From assembly GCA_010015675.1 (NCBI GenBank), contig ML976984.1, forward strand, positions 931,534 through 995,533: 64,000 nt of DNA. The letters are read 5' to 3'. The first letter of the stretch is position 1; every line of letters starts with the position of its first letter. This document shows positions 43,345 to 56,073 of the stretch, piece after piece. The notes under the pieces are model-generated. The model did not search any database and had not been told where the DNA came from. It saw only the letters and a program-made list of their open reading frames with translations. The position numbers and the translations under genes are program-made. The stretch comes from Byssothecium circinans. Lineage: Eukaryota > Ascomycota > Dothideomycetes > Pleosporales > Massarinaceae.

Positions 43345-46300
43345 TTATCGGGTGTTGGGTGGGTAAGCCTGGGAGTGGAGTGCGTGGGCGTGTGGCGGGC
43401 GCGGCCGTAGGTGAGAGGGCGTGTCGTCGTCGAGAGCGAGGAGCGCAAAGGAACGGTCGCTGATCTTAGATCCGTGGGCGCCAGGCGTGGAGTGCAGTGG
43501 TTGTATTAGGTCTGCTGAGCGCGCGACTCGATGCAGAAAGAAGTGGAGAGGAAAGGAGAGAAGAGACTGCTCCTAGAAAAAAAGGGCGACCGGGCTGGCT
43601 GTCCACTGCGGAAGTGAAGCCGGCTGCAACTGGTGCCTTGGGGACGGATTTCAACAGAGGAAACCTGTGAAATACAAAGCAAGCGCCTACAGTAAGTGAG
43701 GCCGCTGCGGGATGGGGTGATGGGTGTCTTCTGATGAAAGATGGAGAGAGAGAGGGTGAAGGGGAGATGCGACAAATTTACTTGGGCTCGCTTCGACGGC
43801 AGGGGTGATTGTCACGTGCCCGCGGAACGCCCTACCACATGTGCAGATATATGTATATGTGCTTACTGCGCGCTGCTCTGCCTGCTTGCTCTGGTTTCAC
43901 GAGACTATCACCGTCATCATTTGCACGTTCCCGGGGAAGAAACCGTACGATGCAAATAGTGTGAATACAGCATCTCCTGGTACTATCTATGTACGTACGT
44001 GTGCCAGGTTTGCATTTGAAAGAAAGGAAACCTGACAACACTCCCCTCACCTGAGTCACCTCTGCAGCCGTTATGTGAGTCTGCGCTCCAAGACGGGCTG
44101 TGCCAGGAGGGATGACTGCTGTTTTTTGTGGACAACCCCCTTTATATTGAATCTCATAAGGTACTCGCAACGTCAACAATTTACGAGGCACCGTGCGAGC
44201 AAACACGTTGAGCGTCGCAGTGATCTGTTTCTGCCCTGTGTATGCATGCAATTCGCCTGTACCAGGCTCATGGGAGTGCCCATCTCAAACAGTTGCGCTG
44301 TATCAGACGTCGCGACGAGTGACAACGTCAGACAAAGTTCAAAGCCTCTTTGAGCGAGCACTCCCATATCGCCGAGCACAACGATGCTAGAAGGTTCCTT
44401 TCTCTTCTCCAGAGCTACAGAGCAGAGCTTTGAGACGACGCGCAGTTGAATGCACTATGACGACGGGCGCGACTGTTGGCCTTCATCTTCTTTTCATGTC
44501 CGCTTAACTCCGCCAATTGCGTTCCTGGGGCGGTGGATTCGGAGCAATCTGCCCGATTGCTCTTCCGTCGCCACAATCTATCTTATGGACTCCTACAAGA
44601 CGTATATGGTGTGGCGCAAGTCCACGACGGTCGACGACATGAGTGAAGACATTTGAACAAAACGAGACCGCCTGTGAAGCCCCGGACTGATACATGTTCT
44701 GGTATGAAGAGTGGAGCAGCAATACTTCTACCACCTACCACAGTAGTCTTCTACTGGCTTACATAGCCTCTATTCTATGGAATCGTGCCTTTCACGTGCG
44801 TCCACGTGCCTTTCACTTTGTTGCCAAAAGCGCCCCTCGCCTCCAGCGACCTTTGTATTCAGAGCCATGTCCCCTCCCATCATTCATCATGACTCATTTC
44901 CACCTGCACCTCCTGTAGCACAGCGGCCGCTACTCCCTGGAGTGCCGTGGGAGCAATGCCGCAACCGTTGGTTCACGACGCGTCTCGTAGGTAGAAAACC
45001 GTCGGTCAGATTGGTTACCCCAGGATGAAGCTGGCCGGAAGACAGCCCTTCCAGCCCGCGTGCGACTCCAAACCTGTCGCGACTCGCGAAACAAGGCACA
45101 CAGCAGTGTTCTGCAGCGAACTATCAGGCATACGGATGCGAGATGGCTGCGCATGCATGGGTTGCGGTGCAGCTGAGTCGTCCAAAGGTCGACGGCTGTG
45201 ACTGAAATTCGAGCGAGGGGATGCGGAAGGTGGATGTCGGCGGGGAGGCGTGCATCTTATCCATCCGCGAGTTCAACGGTGACTGCGGGCTGTCCATCGT
45301 TCGGAGAGAAGTATCCCGTGAGAAAGTGTACAGCATCCTCCATGCGACCCACTGAAGATGCGATGCCGGGAGGCTGGAGCATGCGCGCTCAAAGCTCGCC
45401 GCTTTTCCACTGCCCAGCATCAAGGTTCTCCTGGTCTCGCGTACTCTCAGCACACTGAAAGCCAGTGTGTTGGGCCGGTGTATCTTTCTCCATCACGAGT
45501 GGCCGATAGGCGGAACAAGAAATTCCCCTCTGAACACCCTCCGAAACCCCGAAACTCATGGGCAAGAATCCACCTACTGTACGGAGCAGGGTCCCAGACA
45601 ACACGAATTCCACTAAGCCTTCTCTTCACCGAAATCCCATCCCTAAACCTCGTCGTCAACCGCCGATCTCTCAAGAGGGAGCAACAATAATACGTACCGT
45701 CGATGCCCGAGGCCTCATTGGGTTCAAGCTTCGGGGATCAACACCCTGCCACGCCTGCAACGCCTGCAGAACTGCTGAACAACACAAACACACTCGGGCA
45801 CTAACACCTGGGCAGCGCCTTTAACGCCTTTTGCTCCTCATCAGCCCACACAAGACGATCGGGCCGCAAGGGCAAAGCGGCAGGTCAAAGTGAATTGCAA
45901 CATCATCTCCCACATGCCGACCGCATTGCTTTTGCTGGACCACCACGGAAAAGGAAGTCGCATAGAGATAAGAGAGAGGCAGCAGGCATCCTCGCTGTCG
46001 AGAGTTCCAGCACATCTTGTCTTCTTCGCCCCGCGTTGAACATTGCAGCGAGTCGTCCTAGTCGTCTTGTTCGCATGACTTCTGCTGCCTGAGTATTGCT
46101 GACTGCGCATGTGGCATGTGAAGGAAACCGCTTACACGTGATCTCGTATTAGCCCGAGCATCCGGCCAATCAGACAAATGCGCCGTCTTTAGCATTCACT
46201 CCGTTCCCAAACAGGCAACTGCATCTCGCAACGGTCGACATGGAAAAGCGCACCAATCGCAATGCCGGAAAGCTCACACGAAGCAGCGGCAGTACATCCC

Positions 46301-49300
46301 TCACACACGACTTGCAAGGCGTGCCCTCTCGGACCTGACCCCACGAAACCCAATGTCTCTCATGTCATCTCACCTTTCCGCGCGAAGGATCGCAAATGTC
46401 CGCTGATGCGAGCACTTCTTCCGGCGCGGACCCTTCCATCTCGGTCTCATCTTACTCTCACGTCAGGGACGCCTACCTACGGATGTGGGACAATAGATAA
46501 TGGCACTTCGATAGGAACGACGTTCCGATGAGCCTCTTCGAATGCATGAAGCCATGCACGTACCTGTACTGTACAGTAAGTAGTCAGCTGTAAGGTAGGT
46601 TTAGCCGTAGCCACAGAGGCCCCATGTACCTGCACTGCACAACAACACGGACAATTAGCTTATCGAACGCCATCGCCTAACCTCCGGTCACATATATGCA
46701 TACTGTACAGGCGGTAGTCTAGTCCAATACGATAGCCGCTCTCCAGAATGCGAACACCATCGTAGGTGGCTGCGGCGGGTTCCGCGCGCAAAAGCAGCAG
46801 TAGAAAATACGAGCCATGCACTCCACAGCACATTACCGTGGGAGACGAGGGTGTACAAGCACAGACCTTCGCGACTGCTTCAGCTTTTGCTTTCACGCCC
46901 CGCCGCTGCTTTCTTGCATGCTCGATCGGATGAAGCTCGCAGGTCCAGGGGTTGGACAGAAGTTGACCTCAGCGTTGAGCTTACTTTGTCTTGTCGTTGT
47001 ATACATGGCAGATGGTACAGCTTGCGGCTGACCCCACTACCCGCTTCGACCTTCATCCCCCCTGTGGTCCTTACATAATATCAAGAGGCGCCGGGAAACA
47101 CTAGAACAACGCACCGAAAGCCAATATCACCTTGGGAAATCAGGTACAATCCGCAGCGTATCGACCCAAACCTTGTCGCCCTGTACGCAGACCGATGGGT
47201 ATGTGAGAAACAAGCCAACACCATGTCCCAAACTTCCTCTCCCTCTTTCCAGAGTCTTCTCGAAGCCGGTTGGAAGAAAGCAGCATCGTCGACATCAGCC
47301 AGCAAGGATCGCAAGCATGCAGCTACCAGGCGAACTATCATCCAATTCGTGTCCGGAAGAATAATGCCCAGGCTCCGGTATACAGCCTAAGATCTGCAGC
47401 AAGGCCCTTGACCTCCAACGATGACCAAATACCAAAGGGAAATCATCCGCGGCTCTCATACCCCAGACTTCTCCACCACTCATTCAACCCACACCACCCG
47501 CTCTCGCATACCTCCCATGTTCTTTGTCCTGCCCTGCTTATACAGCACGAAGCAGACCAGTACGTTCAGTGCATGAAGCTAAGCATTGACGCAGCATAGC
47601 GTCCACGCCAGCGCAATCTATCAAGAGCAATCTATCAGAAGATCATCAATCTGGGCCCTTGCCAACCGCAGCCGCTCGCAATCTATGCACCTCAATAACT
47701 CTAACCAACTCTAAAAACCATTGCACGGATCATTCGAACGCATCAGTCATGTGCCCCATACTCCCCCGCATAAATTGTACCAAAGAACACACCCCTGGTA
47801 AATGTAGGAACCCACAAGGAAGTTTAAATATCTTCCCCTCATACATACCATCCCCCTTTCCCCGCAAAAGCGGCTCTCAAATGTCCGGTACCATACCCTG
47901 CCTGTACTGTATACCCGTACCCGACCCACGAAGCTACCGTACCTCAGACTAGCAAGCCTTCCAAGCTTTTCTTCTTCTTCGACTTTATCCGAACATGCAA
48001 GCACCCACATAACTGCAACCCCAGGGTCGAAACGCACGATAAATGAATCGAAGCCTGCAAGGAAGCTTCTATTCCTCCTTCCCTTCCCGCCCTGGCAAAA
48101 GCACACCCCGTCAGCAGGAGCAGGAGCATGGCTGCATAGCATAGCCAGCAAATGACAATTTTTGTGTTCCTGCGCGCGTTGCGACGAAAGATGCCGAAGG
48201 GGAGGATGCCAGTGGCATCTGGGGTAATGTGGAGAGCATAAATTGCGGTGCCTGGAGCCGGAGCTGGGACCTGGGGTGGGTGGGGTGAGGGAATGGGTCG
48301 CGTATGGGGTCATGTGCGGAGGAAAAGGTAATGAGGAATTGATTGAGGGAAGATCCTTCTTTTTTTCTTTTCTCCTTGGTGCAGGAACGAGATGTGGATG
48401 CGGGGAGAGGCTGTGGGGTGCGTTTTTTTATGGGTTTGCTTTTGGCTGGCTTCGTGCATGGAGAAGTCAGGTGCGGTGGGTGATACTGCGTGGAATGTTC
48501 GGAGCATGAGGGAGGGGGTGATGTGGATGCCGTGGATAGCCTATGGGTTTGGACTCAGACTTGCATCTGGACTTTCGTTTTGTTCAGTCTAGTTAGTAGT
48601 CAGGAACAGCGAAACTCTCCAGTAACGTCGAGTGCACGCAACAATGCAATGTTCAAGCCACCGGTACATGGCCATCCCCACCCAAACTTGCCACAAACCC
48701 ATCATCTCAATACCTCATGCAAACATCAATCCCTCAATCCAATCCACTCCTCCCATGTACTCGTGCCTTTCTTCCCACATACCTAACCGCCCATCAATAG
48801 CGCTAACACGCACCGATCTACATAGCTATTATACCGTACCACCGTACCCTACCAAGCCATGCCAGTCCAAGACATGGCTATGACATGACATGACATGACA
48901 TACCAGTGACACCACAGCCGATTATCCCCGGGCTTGCGGCTCTTCCCCTTCCCGTCCTTTGTACCCGTGCATGTAGCGCCGTCCGAAGCTCGCACTACAT
49001 ACAGTACATGGTAACTCAACTCTACGTGACTCGACTCGCTTACACCACGCAGGCGCTTCGGAGAGGTACTGTCGTGCGAGCTTCGCTTGGATATTAAGGT
49101 ACGGTACATACACACATACATACACATATATATCATTACCTAGTATTCGAGGTGCTACATACGGGGTGGCTAAGTATGTCTTCGTTTTCTCTTGCTCGTG
49201 TTCGTGCCGTTGGGCCCCGAGACTCGAGCGAGAGCGAGAGCGGGAGTAGGGACGTGCATGCATGAAAGGTGATTTCCTTTTTTTAATCTTCCGGCTGCTA

Positions 49301-50897
49301 AAAGAGCGCTTGTTGGCTGGGGATAATGTATGTACTGTGCCGCCTCTACGCGCGCTGTGCTGCACCGCGCCGCACGCAGGCACGGAGTATCGATTCTCGT
49401 TGACATAGGAGAGAATGTATCGGGTATCTTGCATGTTTTGCCGTCGGTACATCGTATCAAAGGCACACATAAAAGGCCCGGAGCAATCACAATGTGGAGT
49501 GGGGCACTGTTCAAGTCACGTCATGTCCTGTCCCGGAATGGCAAAATAGATATTTGCTTTTTTTAGCGGCAGGTACAGTAGTAGTGTAGAAAAGTGGTAT
49601 TGCGGGGGTATCATTACTTCGTATTTATCTTTTCGTTTCGGGAATTTTTCTACAGCGAACAAAAGAAGCAAAGCAAGCAAGCGTTCGTCAGTAGAGTAGA
49701 TAGATAGCGGTAGCTAGGCAAAAGGTAAAATCAAAGCAGTTGGTATCCAAAACGTAAGGAGAGAAGAACGCGGTCAACCAAAAAATAGTAACCATCGAAC
49801 CATACAGAATCGAAGTAAGAAAGGAGAAAAGGAGCAAGGGGCGATGGTTCCGAAAAATAAAGCGTACATACAAGAAGGGTATAACACACGGAACCAACAG
49901 CGCATAAATTATATAAGCGCCGTGGAACATGTATCCTCAAGGCCGCAGAGTAAACAAAAAAAGGCCGAGGAGGGAAGAAGCATACAACAACGGTGCGATA
50001 TTTCCGACGTCCAAAGAGGAGAGGGAAAAAAAGGCCTCGAAACATCAAACTGCGCCGCCTTACATTGTGTAGTGTTCTTGCATTGAAGAATGGCGCCAAG
50101 CAGCAGTGAGAAGAAACGGGACGGGAAGGGGAAAATGTTCTGAAACCCGGAACAACTCCGCGCATTTCAGGCCAACAAGTTGGAAGGCCTACCCCTGCCC
50201 CGAAGTACTCCACCGAAAAAGTTTGAAAATAGGAGGGTGAGGCGATACCAAGATGATGGGATGGGAGGCATAAAAGAAAAAAGGAGAAAGGGATACCCAG
50301 GCACCCAACCCAGGACAGGACCCAGGAATCCGAAGTGGAAAATCGAAAACCAATCATGCGCGTTGCGACCCTCCGTCTCGTCCTCCCCCAATCGCAAGTC
50401 GGTCGGCGAATTGATGGACAGAAGAGAAAGAAAGAGCGCGTTGTTGTATGATGAAACAGCCACCAGGGTCGTTGCATTGCAAAAGGCGTTGAGCTCGTGT
50501 GGCAAACGGAAACTTGCGTTGCCTGTCAAAACGCTCAGCATTCAATGCCGTCGCCTGCAACCTGTTGTTCGAAAAATTTAAAAAAGCCGCCTTCAAAATG
50601 TGGTACGAATCACATTGACAGGAATGCCCTGCACCTGCATGCTGTGCCGTGCCGTGCCTGTTCGGTTTCCTCTCATTCGTTGTGCCTTTCTCCGTCCGTT
50701 GTTGCCCGTTATGCCCATACACCTTCGTTAATACTTCCTCGATCAATAACCAACCCAAAATCAAAGCACAAAAGGCCCGCTCTGCGTTTCTTGCCGTGTT
50801 GTTGTGTTGTGACTGAAACGTTCTGCAAGCGTCGTCTTGCTTTACGCGTAGGACGCGCTCTCTAAACAAAGCGATGAAACGATGCGGTGAAACCGCC
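43345..50897. other. Gene-poor region, 7.5 kb, upstream of eIF4G and downstream of the homeobox gene
   Basis: I found no coding gene I can support, although more than 7 kb would hold several genes at the density seen elsewhere. The open frames here show no recognisable domain, no splice-joined conservation and biased composition. The part from about 49700 to 50890 (T-rich on the minus strand) may be a long 3' UTR of the homeobox gene. Simple repeats occur at about 48880..48900 (ATGAC units) and 49110..49135 (CATACA-type). Long non-coding transcripts, long leaders or enhancer-like control DNA are possible but not shown. Confidence 0.4.
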
Positions 50898-52577
50898 TCA
50901 GTAGGAATGCGATATCTGACTGTCGTGGTCGTCCCCGCTTTCGTGGGCCGAGTTGTCCATGACTTCACCGAGGATGGCGCCGGAAGAATAGGAATCAGAC
51001 TGTGCAGAGTCATTTCGAAGGTACGAGTTTGGGAACGAGGTCATGTGGTGCGGCGCACTGAGCTGCGGAATGGCAAAGTTGCCAGGCGTTACAAGCGGAG
51101 AGCTGGTGTACGTTGGGAAACCGGCCGTTTGGGGTGTTGTCGAGCTCCGGTTTGGTGTGTAGTGTGTGCTGAGCTCGATGCGTCTGGGGACACCGTTGGA
51201 GAAGGAGCGCATTCTTGATGCGCTGGATGCTTGGAAGCCGGGCACCGGTGAGTATGAGTAGCCTAGCCCGTACGGTAGGTGTGAGCTCGCATCTGCTGAA
51301 CCTGTGAGACTGTCGTGGTGGGAGTAACTCATGCTGGACCGCAGAGGTGACGATAGCGATTCTGCACGAGTTCGAGCAATGCGGTCTGCGTGCAGGGAGA
51401 GCCTCGGAATGCTGTGGTGCGCAGCATATGCTGGCGAGGTATTCATGGAGGAGGAAAATGGATTGGATGTCCGGGGACTCGTGTCTAGGGGGGCAGAAGG
51501 GAAACCGAACGGAGACCCTTCGTGTGTGGACACTGGAGATAACGAATCGGTCGCTGATTGAGGTGGTGTAAACGTGAACCCTCCAAACGCAGGGCTGATA
51601 CCGGTGGGGGACATGTGGTTCTCCATAGATCCCCGTCTTAGAGTATCGATGCTCAAAGGTCGCATCATGTTGCCTTCGGGGAATGTTGGAGTGTAAGCAG
51701 GAGATGCTAGAGGAGTTCCGAGGCCATGGCCCGCCCCGAAGGGAGAGTGAAGAGCTTGAGCCATGTCGAAGTCGTCAGGCAGAGCTCTTGATCGCATCAT
51801 ACGCTCACGGTCGTCGCTAGTGAGTCGCTTTAGCTTCGCTCTCCTATTTCATAGTTAGTAAGGCTATGCAAAGAGTTTGACTAGTAAAGCCTACCTATTC
51901 TGGAACCAGACCTGCACCTGTCTGGGGCTAAGGCCAGGGATCTCACGAGCAAGCCTTTCACGGTGAGCGGCGTCGGGATGTGCTTGTCGCGCAAATTCAC
52001 TCATAAGGAACCGCGTTTGGTTGTGCGTAAGCCTGAACCTCTTCATTTTGCGCTTCTGGGCACGGATTTCCGCGGCAGTCATCGGTCGCTTCTCTTCTTC
52101 GTTCATTGGCTCTTCAATGATGTCGTCCTTGTCCTCAGTGATGATCTCATCGCCTTGGACTTTTACATCCTCACCGTTGAAGGCATCTTGAGGGGAAGGA
52201 GGTGTTAGCCTTGACACTGGACTGGCTGGTGCGGATCTACCAAAGGTGACGGTCGGAACCTCATGAGAATCGATCTCGTCGATAGTGCTCATGCCGATGC
52301 GCTCTCTTGGTGGCGAGTCCAAGCCGTTGGTGTGGTGCTTGGTGTTTAAGTTGAAGGGAAAGCTCTTGTGTGTGCGAAGCATGGGGCGCTTCAGGTCGAA
52401 GTTGTGGCCGTTCACTTCGGTTTGGAGCATTGCCATGTCGCCTTCTGAGTGTGCTGAGTTGTTGTCTAGAGTCTTGATATCGGATGATTGCCACTCGTTG
52501 TCTGCAGTCGTGCTGTACGCAGACATATGCGGCGAGCTAGGGGGCGAGAGCGGGATGAAGATGTTTCCGTCGACCAT
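50898..52577 (-). CDS. Homeodomain transcription factor
   Basis: Two minus-strand exons (51895..52577, 50898..51843) join over a 51-bp intron (CTAAC branch) that interrupts the end of recognition helix 3, between the codons of WFQNR and RAKLKR. The protein has 542 residues. The homeodomain lies at about 173-232: a basic N-terminal arm (KRKMKRFRLTHNQ), helix 1 with FLMSEF, helix 2 ending in a Pro-Gly turn (IPGLSPRQ), and helix 3 QVQVWFQNRRAKLKR. The first 165 residues are acidic and Ser/Pro-rich. The last 300 are Ser/Pro/His-rich with many S-P pairs. I start at ATG 52577 (MVDGNIFIPLSPPSSP) because the longer frame has only a TTG start. It resembles developmental homeobox factors of filamentous fungi, but I cannot assign a specific orthologue. 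Confidence 0.9.
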
Positions 52578-55500
52578 TGGCACCTTCAAGGACGTGGTCC
52601 TGGTAAGTCGAGAATGTGTTGGCTGTGGTTGAATCCTCTTCTGTTAAGCTTTACAGTCAGCCGCGGAGGCGGGATGGATGGACTGAGACACACCTTGACG
52701 CACTGCCTCAAATGATCCTCTGTTTTCGTCGGACAAGTATGAGTTTCGAAATCCGCCCAGAGGTATACTGGGGAAATGAGCTTGTGGCGCGAAACTCCTC
52801 CCAAGACAACGCAAACGGCCCACGAATTGACGGTAGAAGGCGAGGATCCGATGAAGCTTGCTTGCGTAAACACGTCTGATCGGACTCCAGACCCAGTGCG
52901 GGGTTGGATGCGGGTGGTCGGCGAAAGGAGAAGGGATAGGGCGAGGCTTAAAAGCTGAATTGAGAGTATAGCCAGCTCACTCCGTTAAGGTCGCAGGTCT
53001 GTCACAAAGAAACAGATCTGATGGTGCCGCGTCGGACAGGCCCAGGATTGCTGATATGCAGGACCAAGGCTGAATGGCTGATGTCGCACTCCAGGCAAGT
53101 TTGGGGCGCGGAGTTTTGGTGTAACGTCCGCTCGAAATAGCAGCTGGCGAGAGGTGATACGTTGAGCCGGTATCCAAGAAACGATGATGCAGAGACTGAA
53201 TGAGGGTTGACACTTGACAGACGTGAGGTGAGGCGAGGTGAGCTCCAGATATGTACAAGCGTCTAGTGTGGTTGAGGAAGGGAAGGTCTTTGTAAAATAA
53301 GCTCAGGAACAGCAGAAGGGCTATATCAGCGAGGGCGACAGGGGAGGCAGAAAGATCATTCAGACTGCAAAGGCTCAAAAGCACTCTACAATGGGCGATC
53401 CGGATAAAACGAAGGTAAGAGAGGTTCCAAGACTGGGGTTGGACCACCGCCAGGGAAGAGGCGCTTCTTAGGGAAACATGCTATCCTTCGAGGATCTGGA
53501 AGCAGTTTGTTACACGACCCAGAAGCGTGACCGACCTCGAGCCCTGGACAGTGGAGGGCTAGCAGGCCACCAGGCAAAGTTCAAAGGTACAGGGGAGCGG
53601 TACCTCGGGACGTGGTCCTGCTCAGACGAGGGTACGAAGCGGAGTCTGACGAATCGAAGACGGCCGGGATCAGGTGTGCTGGCCAGCACCAGGGGTGTGC
53701 TTCTCGAAAGAGAATGTGAGGACGGCGTGAACATGGAGGCCTCTGCACTGCTTGCAGAAGACCAGGGGCAGGTGGAGAAAAACGCCGACGAGCAAGGACT
53801 CGTCCGTGGCGTCCAGCAATCGAGCCTCGACGGCTGCCATTATTGGCAGATGCATGCCCATGCATTCTGGCACACAGCGGGAGTGCCAGGGAAGGGTCGG
53901 GACCACAGGCAGGGGGTGTTACAGGGCTCGGCAACGCTTGTTGCGGGGTGTCGCTGCTTTAGCTGACGGCGGGTGGTGGGGAGGGAGTGGTGGTGATGGT
54001 GGTGGTGGTGATGTCTGACCCAGCCCGCGCGTGGGTGGTGCGGCGTGCTGCTGGCTCTCACGCCCATGCTCATGTTTAGTAACGTTAACCAGCGCATTTG
54101 CAGTGCTGCTACATCTGGACCGTTCCGGACGAGCGTGCCTATCAGATGGCGGTCTGTGAGGCCTGTGGCTTGAAATGCCGTCGTTTCGTAACGGCTATGG
54201 CTGGCGAGATTGCGTCAGGAACATCTCAGCCTTGCTCCTCCTGAGCCACCCATCGGCCATGATGCGCTGCATGAAAAACGGCGCCCTCAAACATCACTCA
54301 TCGGCGAGACGTCCACATCGACCACACCGACCACGCTCCAGCGGCTGTACAGGACTACTGTGTTGCTACCACTGCACCTGCGCGAGCGGTCGCAGTGAGC
54401 AGCTAGCCGTATTCGTGTTGGCTGTAAACCATGCTGCTCGCCGAAGAACGAGCGACAGATCTGGCAGGACGATGAGATCCAACGGCGAAAAGCTCGGCCC
54501 GCTCCGGAAAAATGTTGTTTCTCGAAGCCTGTTGTACGAACGCCTAGCGCGGAGCGATGCTCTCAAATAATGCTGCTTGACATTGACAGCTAGTGCCCAG
54601 GTGCCGTCGTCGTAACGTGACTCTCGCCCGGCTTTCGGGGCGAGCACGACGGCTCTTGTCGCAGACAGCCGCCATGGGAAATTCCACGGCTATAATTTCC
54701 ATCAATCTCGCTGCAGTGGAGATCCTGATCGCTGAAGCAAGCCACCAGGAGCCCGCAAGGCCTTTCGCCGTGATCAGCACCGGGTATTCCTTCACGCTTG
54801 GGCGAATCAGCGCCCCCTGAGTCAGGACTTTACGACGCCTACACGAAACTGAACATCAGTGATACTATTTTGACAATCTCATTGGTAGACACCGCTATCG
54901 GCATACATGGCAACACAGAGTACACGCCGCGTACGGCGGAGACGTGCCGCAGCCTCAGGATGATGGGGGCGGAGGAAATGCGCTCGGTAGTGTTGTGAAG
55001 TAGACGGGCGTTTCGCAAACGCCTAGAAACACGTTGGATGGTGTACGCAATCTCTCAGAACAATGCCACCTCCAAACGCCGCCAAGAGGAGAGACGTATT
55101 GTTGAACGGCCGAAAAGAAATGACAGGAGTGTACGAGACGGGCTGCAAGAATGGACCCAGGACGTCCCTGGACCCTCCGCGGATATTTCCACCGATCATT
55201 GGGCGCAAAGCAGGCATAGTCGCGAGGGTTTGATAGACGACATGGATGCAGTGGTGTGGTCGGCAGGAACTGCTTCGGACGGGCGCCGATGTCCAGCGCT
55301 TGCCATCGTGTTCTCTCAATCGCGTCTTAGCATGTCTGATATGGTTCCTTTGCTAGAATCGCACCAGATGGGTCGATTCATCGATAGAAGTTGCTGCTGG
55401 CACCATTGTCCCACAAAATGTAAGATCAACGCAGCGGTCCTCTCACAATGAACCGCGGCGTCGACCATAGCAGGCGAGGATACACAAAACTCCCTCTCAT

Positions 55501-56073
55501 TTCGGAATGATGCAGCATCGCCCACTTTGGCGGATGCATTGCTGACAACACATACTCAATGAGCCTGATGTCGACTAATACGTGCCGCGCGCCCCATCGT
55601 GTCCGTCTGCTATCCCGGCCCGCTAATGTTGTTGTGCGAGAGTGCCAGGCATACCTCCAAGAACAAGACTTCGCTCTGCTCGGAACCTTCTATTACATTG
55701 AGCCTGGTCAATAATCATTCGCTCCCAGGTGTTAGCATGGCGCCCAAGTGAGTCCAAACCATTCAAGATAGCGGGATGGCCTTCGCCGCAGTCATCGCTG
55801 TTAGCCGCGAATCGTGGCTGTTGCATGTTGAGTGGCACAGTGGATGGGATGGCGGTCGAGTTGAGGGTAAAGAAACGGATGATCACGATCGCAGTGTTGA
55901 GGCGGTCAGTAAGATGGTACGCTGTACGCATCACGGCCGACATCTCCTCTGCGCACGATGTCTTTGCGAGGCGTCAAAGCCTGACTTCCTGCACATCATT
56001 GTAATGAGAAAACCTTCATCGCATCTGCATGCCATTCAAGATCCTCACGGTTGATTCCTATCTCGTAGAAGCA
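52578..56073. other. Gene-poor region, 3.5 kb, upstream of the homeobox gene
   Basis: I see no supported coding gene. The part next to 52577 should hold the homeobox leader and promoter; an acceptor-like TTACCAG near 52600 (minus strand) suggests a leader intron. A GGT/GAT microsatellite lies at about 53988..54011. The rest is unexplained. Confidence 0.4.
53988..54011. repeat. (GGTGAT)/(GGT) microsatellite
   Basis: A short run of GGT with occasional GAT triplets on the plus strand, in non-coding DNA upstream of the homeobox gene. Confidence 0.7.

Noticed and set aside
47747..48313. 188-residue minus-strand ORF
   Set aside because: No recognisable domain, no splice-supported extension, and biased residues; most likely chance.
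49731..50477. 248-residue minus-strand ORF
   Set aside because: Composition is Phe/Leu/Arg/Cys-rich without a domain or repeat pattern; it lies where the homeobox 3' UTR is expected.
52979..53966. Paired ORFs of about 160 residues on both strands
   Set aside because: Neither shows a domain or coding-like composition; both probably occur by chance in GC-rich spacer DNA.
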